This document shows positions 37,842 through 39,197 of a stretch of DNA of 39,197 bases, piece after piece. The stretch comes from Streptococcus sp. 68 (GTDB lineage Bacteria > Bacillota > Bacilli > Lactobacillales > Streptococcaceae). Below the pieces are notes generated by a model. The model was not told the DNA's origin. It was given only the letters and a program-made list of their open reading frames with translations, and made no database searches. The translations under genes and the position numbers were made by a program. Every line of letters starts with the position of its first letter. Position 1 is the stretch's first letter. The stretch covers positions 9,504 through 48,700 of the forward strand of contig NZ_VMMX01000015.1 of assembly GCF_013277415.1 (NCBI RefSeq), read 5' to 3'.

Positions 37842-39113
37842 ATGAAGAAACAAAGCAAGTACCAAGAGGTCGTTTCCTATCTGAAAAACGGTATCGAGTC
37901 TGGACGCTTTCCAACGGGAAGCCGCCTGCCTTCTATCCGTCAACTGAGCCTTGACTTTCATTGTAGCAAGGACACTATTCAACGCGCCCTGCTGGAATTA
38001 CGGCACGAACAATACCTATATGCCAAGCCCCAGAGTGGTTACTATGTCCTAGAACAAGGGCAACATCAAGACCTTGAAATCGAGGTTACCGATGAACATG
38101 CCAGCGCCTATGACGATTTCCGACTCTGTGTCAATGAAACCTTGATTGGCCGGGAAAACTACCTCTTCAACTACTATGACAACCAAGAAGGTTTAGAAGA
38201 CTTAAGACAATCCATTCATAAACTCCTCTTTGACCAAGCTCTCTACTGCAAGGCTGATCAACTGGTACTGACTTCTGGCACCCAACAAGCCTTATTTATC
38301 CTCTCTCAAATTTCCTTTCCTAGCCAAGCCAAGGAAATCTTGGTGGAACAACCGACCTATCATCGGATGAATCGTCTCTTGATTGCTCAGGGATTGGATT
38401 ATCAAACGATCGAACGAGGCATTGATGGGATTGACTTGAAGGAGCTGGAGCGACACTTCAAGACAGGAAAAATTAAGTTTTTCTATACCATTCCTCGATT
38501 TCACTATCCTCTAGGCCATTCCTATTCTGAGCAGGACAAACGGGCTATCCTTGACTTAGCTACCAATTATGGTGTCTATATCGTAGAGGACGACTATCTG
38601 GGTGATTTGGACTCTAAAAAGGGCCAGACCTTCCACTATCTGGATACAGAGGAGCGCGTCATTTATATCAAGTCCTTCTCAACCAGCCTCTTTCCAGCCC
38701 TGCGGATAACAGCACTCATCCTTCCAAATGCTATCAAAGAAGCCTTTGTGGACTACAAAAATATCCTAGACTACGATAGCAACCTTATCATGCAAAAGGC
38801 CCTGTCACTCTATATTGACAGTCAATTATTTGAGAAAAATCGTCTGGCTCGCTTGTCCAATCAGGAAGACTACCAAAAAAAAATCGAGGAAAGGCTAGCT
38901 AACACTCCTTGTCCCCTTCCTCATTTCCCGCTTCACGATGGTTTATTACTTGACCTGAGACAGTATCCTAAAATCGCCAGTCTCAAACACAGTCAACTGG
39001 GCTTAGACTTCTTTGAGAAGGCTTACTTGGATGCCTGCCCTTATCAATTTGCCAAGGTGTCCTTAGAAAATCTGGAAAATGTTTTAAACTATTTAAAAGC
39101 AGAATTGGACTGA
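37842..39113 (+). CDS. MocR-type transcriptional regulator (GntR helix-turn-helix plus aminotransferase fold)
   Basis: 423 residues. Residues 1-72 are a GntR winged helix-turn-helix (YQEVVSYLKNGIESGRFPTGSRLPSIRQLSLDFHCSKDTIQRALLEL). After a linker comes a class I aminotransferase-like domain with LTSGTQQALFIL, VEQPTYHR, IVEDDYLGDL and IKSFSTSLFPALRIT, whose lysine is the expected PLP site. The usual PN.QNPTG motif is replaced by IPRFHYPLGHSYS, a divergence seen in members that need not be catalytic. GGGAGG precedes ATG 37842. Target unknown. The divergent aldB promoter is the first candidate. Confidence 0.88.
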   Translation: MKKQSKYQEVVSYLKNGIESGRFPTGSRLPSIRQLSLDFHCSKDTIQRALLELRHEQYLYAKPQSGYYVLEQGQHQDLEIEVTDEHASAYDDFRLCVNETLIGRENYLFNYYDNQEGLEDLRQSIHKLLFDQALYCKADQLVLTSGTQQALFILSQISFPSQAKEILVEQPTYHRMNRLLIAQGLDYQTIERGIDGIDLKELERHFKTGKIKFFYTIPRFHYPLGHSYSEQDKRAILDLATNYGVYIVEDDYLGDLDSKKGQTFHYLDTEERVIYIKSFSTSLFPALRITALILPNAIKEAFVDYKNILDYDSNLIMQKALSLYIDSQLFEKNRLARLSNQEDYQKKIEERLANTPCPLPHFPLHDGLLLDLRQYPKIASLKHSQLGLDFFEKAYLDACPYQFAKVSLENLENVLNYLKAELD

Positions 39114-39131
39114 CTTCCAACTCTGCTTTTT
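39098..39131 (+). terminator. Terminator after the MocR-type gene
   Basis: AGCAGAATTGGA (39098-39109) pairs with TCCAACTCTGCT (39116-39127) apart from one A-C mismatch, then six T. It overlaps the gene's last codons. Confidence 0.82.
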
Positions 39132-39134
39132 TCT

Positions 39135-39197
39135 TATACTCTTCGAAAATCTCTTCAAACCACGTCAGCGTCGCCTTACCGTAGATATATGTAACTG
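39135..39197. repeat. BOX element boxA, cut by window edge
   Basis: TATACTCTTCGAAAATCTCT, then TCAAACCACGTCAGCGTCGCC and TTACCGTAG match boxA. The reverse complement contains CTACGGTAAGGCGACGCTGACG, one base off the BOX-A1R primer sequence. The remaining modules lie beyond the window. Confidence 0.85.

Noticed and set aside
37693..37982. Minus-strand ORFs over the aldB/MocR divergent region
   Set aside because: They cover both promoters and the regulator's start on the wrong strand, and the translation looks random.

Overview
The window comes from a mitis-group Streptococcus, either S. pneumoniae or a very close relative such as S. mitis or S. pseudopneumoniae. I base this on pneumococcal-type BOX repeats (a fragment at the left edge, a compact copy at 26807-26912, a boxA at the right edge), low-GC gram-positive signals (strong AGGAGG-like ribosome sites, extended -10 promoters), and a gene order I recall from the pneumococcal chromosome. 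That order is hom-thrB / mecA / teichoic-acid cluster / psr-aro operon / amylase / alaS / potABCD-murB / aldB. I could not run any database search.

From left to right: (1) 27-3190 holds threonine biosynthesis (hom-thrB) and the competence/proteolysis adaptor mecA. (2) 3272-8830 is a five-gene unit, licD3-like phosphotransferase, GT4, GT2, Wzy-like polymerase and a Wzz-like two-membrane-span partner. It matches the pneumococcal teichoic acid chain assembly locus and has its own promoter and terminator. (3) 8833-19929 is a long shikimate/aromatic amino acid operon, rlmI-aroD-aroE-aroB-aroC-tyrA-(broken small gene)-ylbF-[terminator]-aroA-aroK-pheA-psr. It appears to start from a promoter that gives a leaderless mRNA. 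(4) 19951-22196 carries a divergent LtaS-family polyglycerophosphate synthase. (5) 22205-25130 has a decayed BOX-like stretch, a doubtful small membrane ORF and a two-gene ABC exporter. (6) 25198-26768 is a cytoplasmic alpha-amylase under a LacI-family-type palindromic operator. (7) 26780-30272 holds alaS and a LURP-one/YxjI-like gene behind an alanine T-box leader. (8) 30403-31187 holds a secreted protein of unknown family, tightly coupled to a 29-residue membrane peptide. (9) 31205-36131 is murB and the spermidine/putrescine importer potABCD. (10) 36182-39131 is aldB plus a YhfC-type membrane protease, divergent from a MocR-type (GntR plus aminotransferase fold) regulator.

Functionally the window is mostly core: amino acid biosynthesis, cell envelope polymers (teichoic acid polymerisation, an LCP attachment enzyme, an LtaS-like enzyme, MurB), tRNA charging, polyamine uptake and overflow metabolism. 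The cell-envelope genes are the thematic link. The unknown parts are few: the nonsense-interrupted gene at 13245-13826, the secreted protein plus micropeptide at 30463-31087, the murB-potA spacer with competing hairpins, and the 22.2-22.7 kb stretch. I see no phage, integrase, CRISPR array, rRNA or tRNA gene, and no clear case for a wholly new system.
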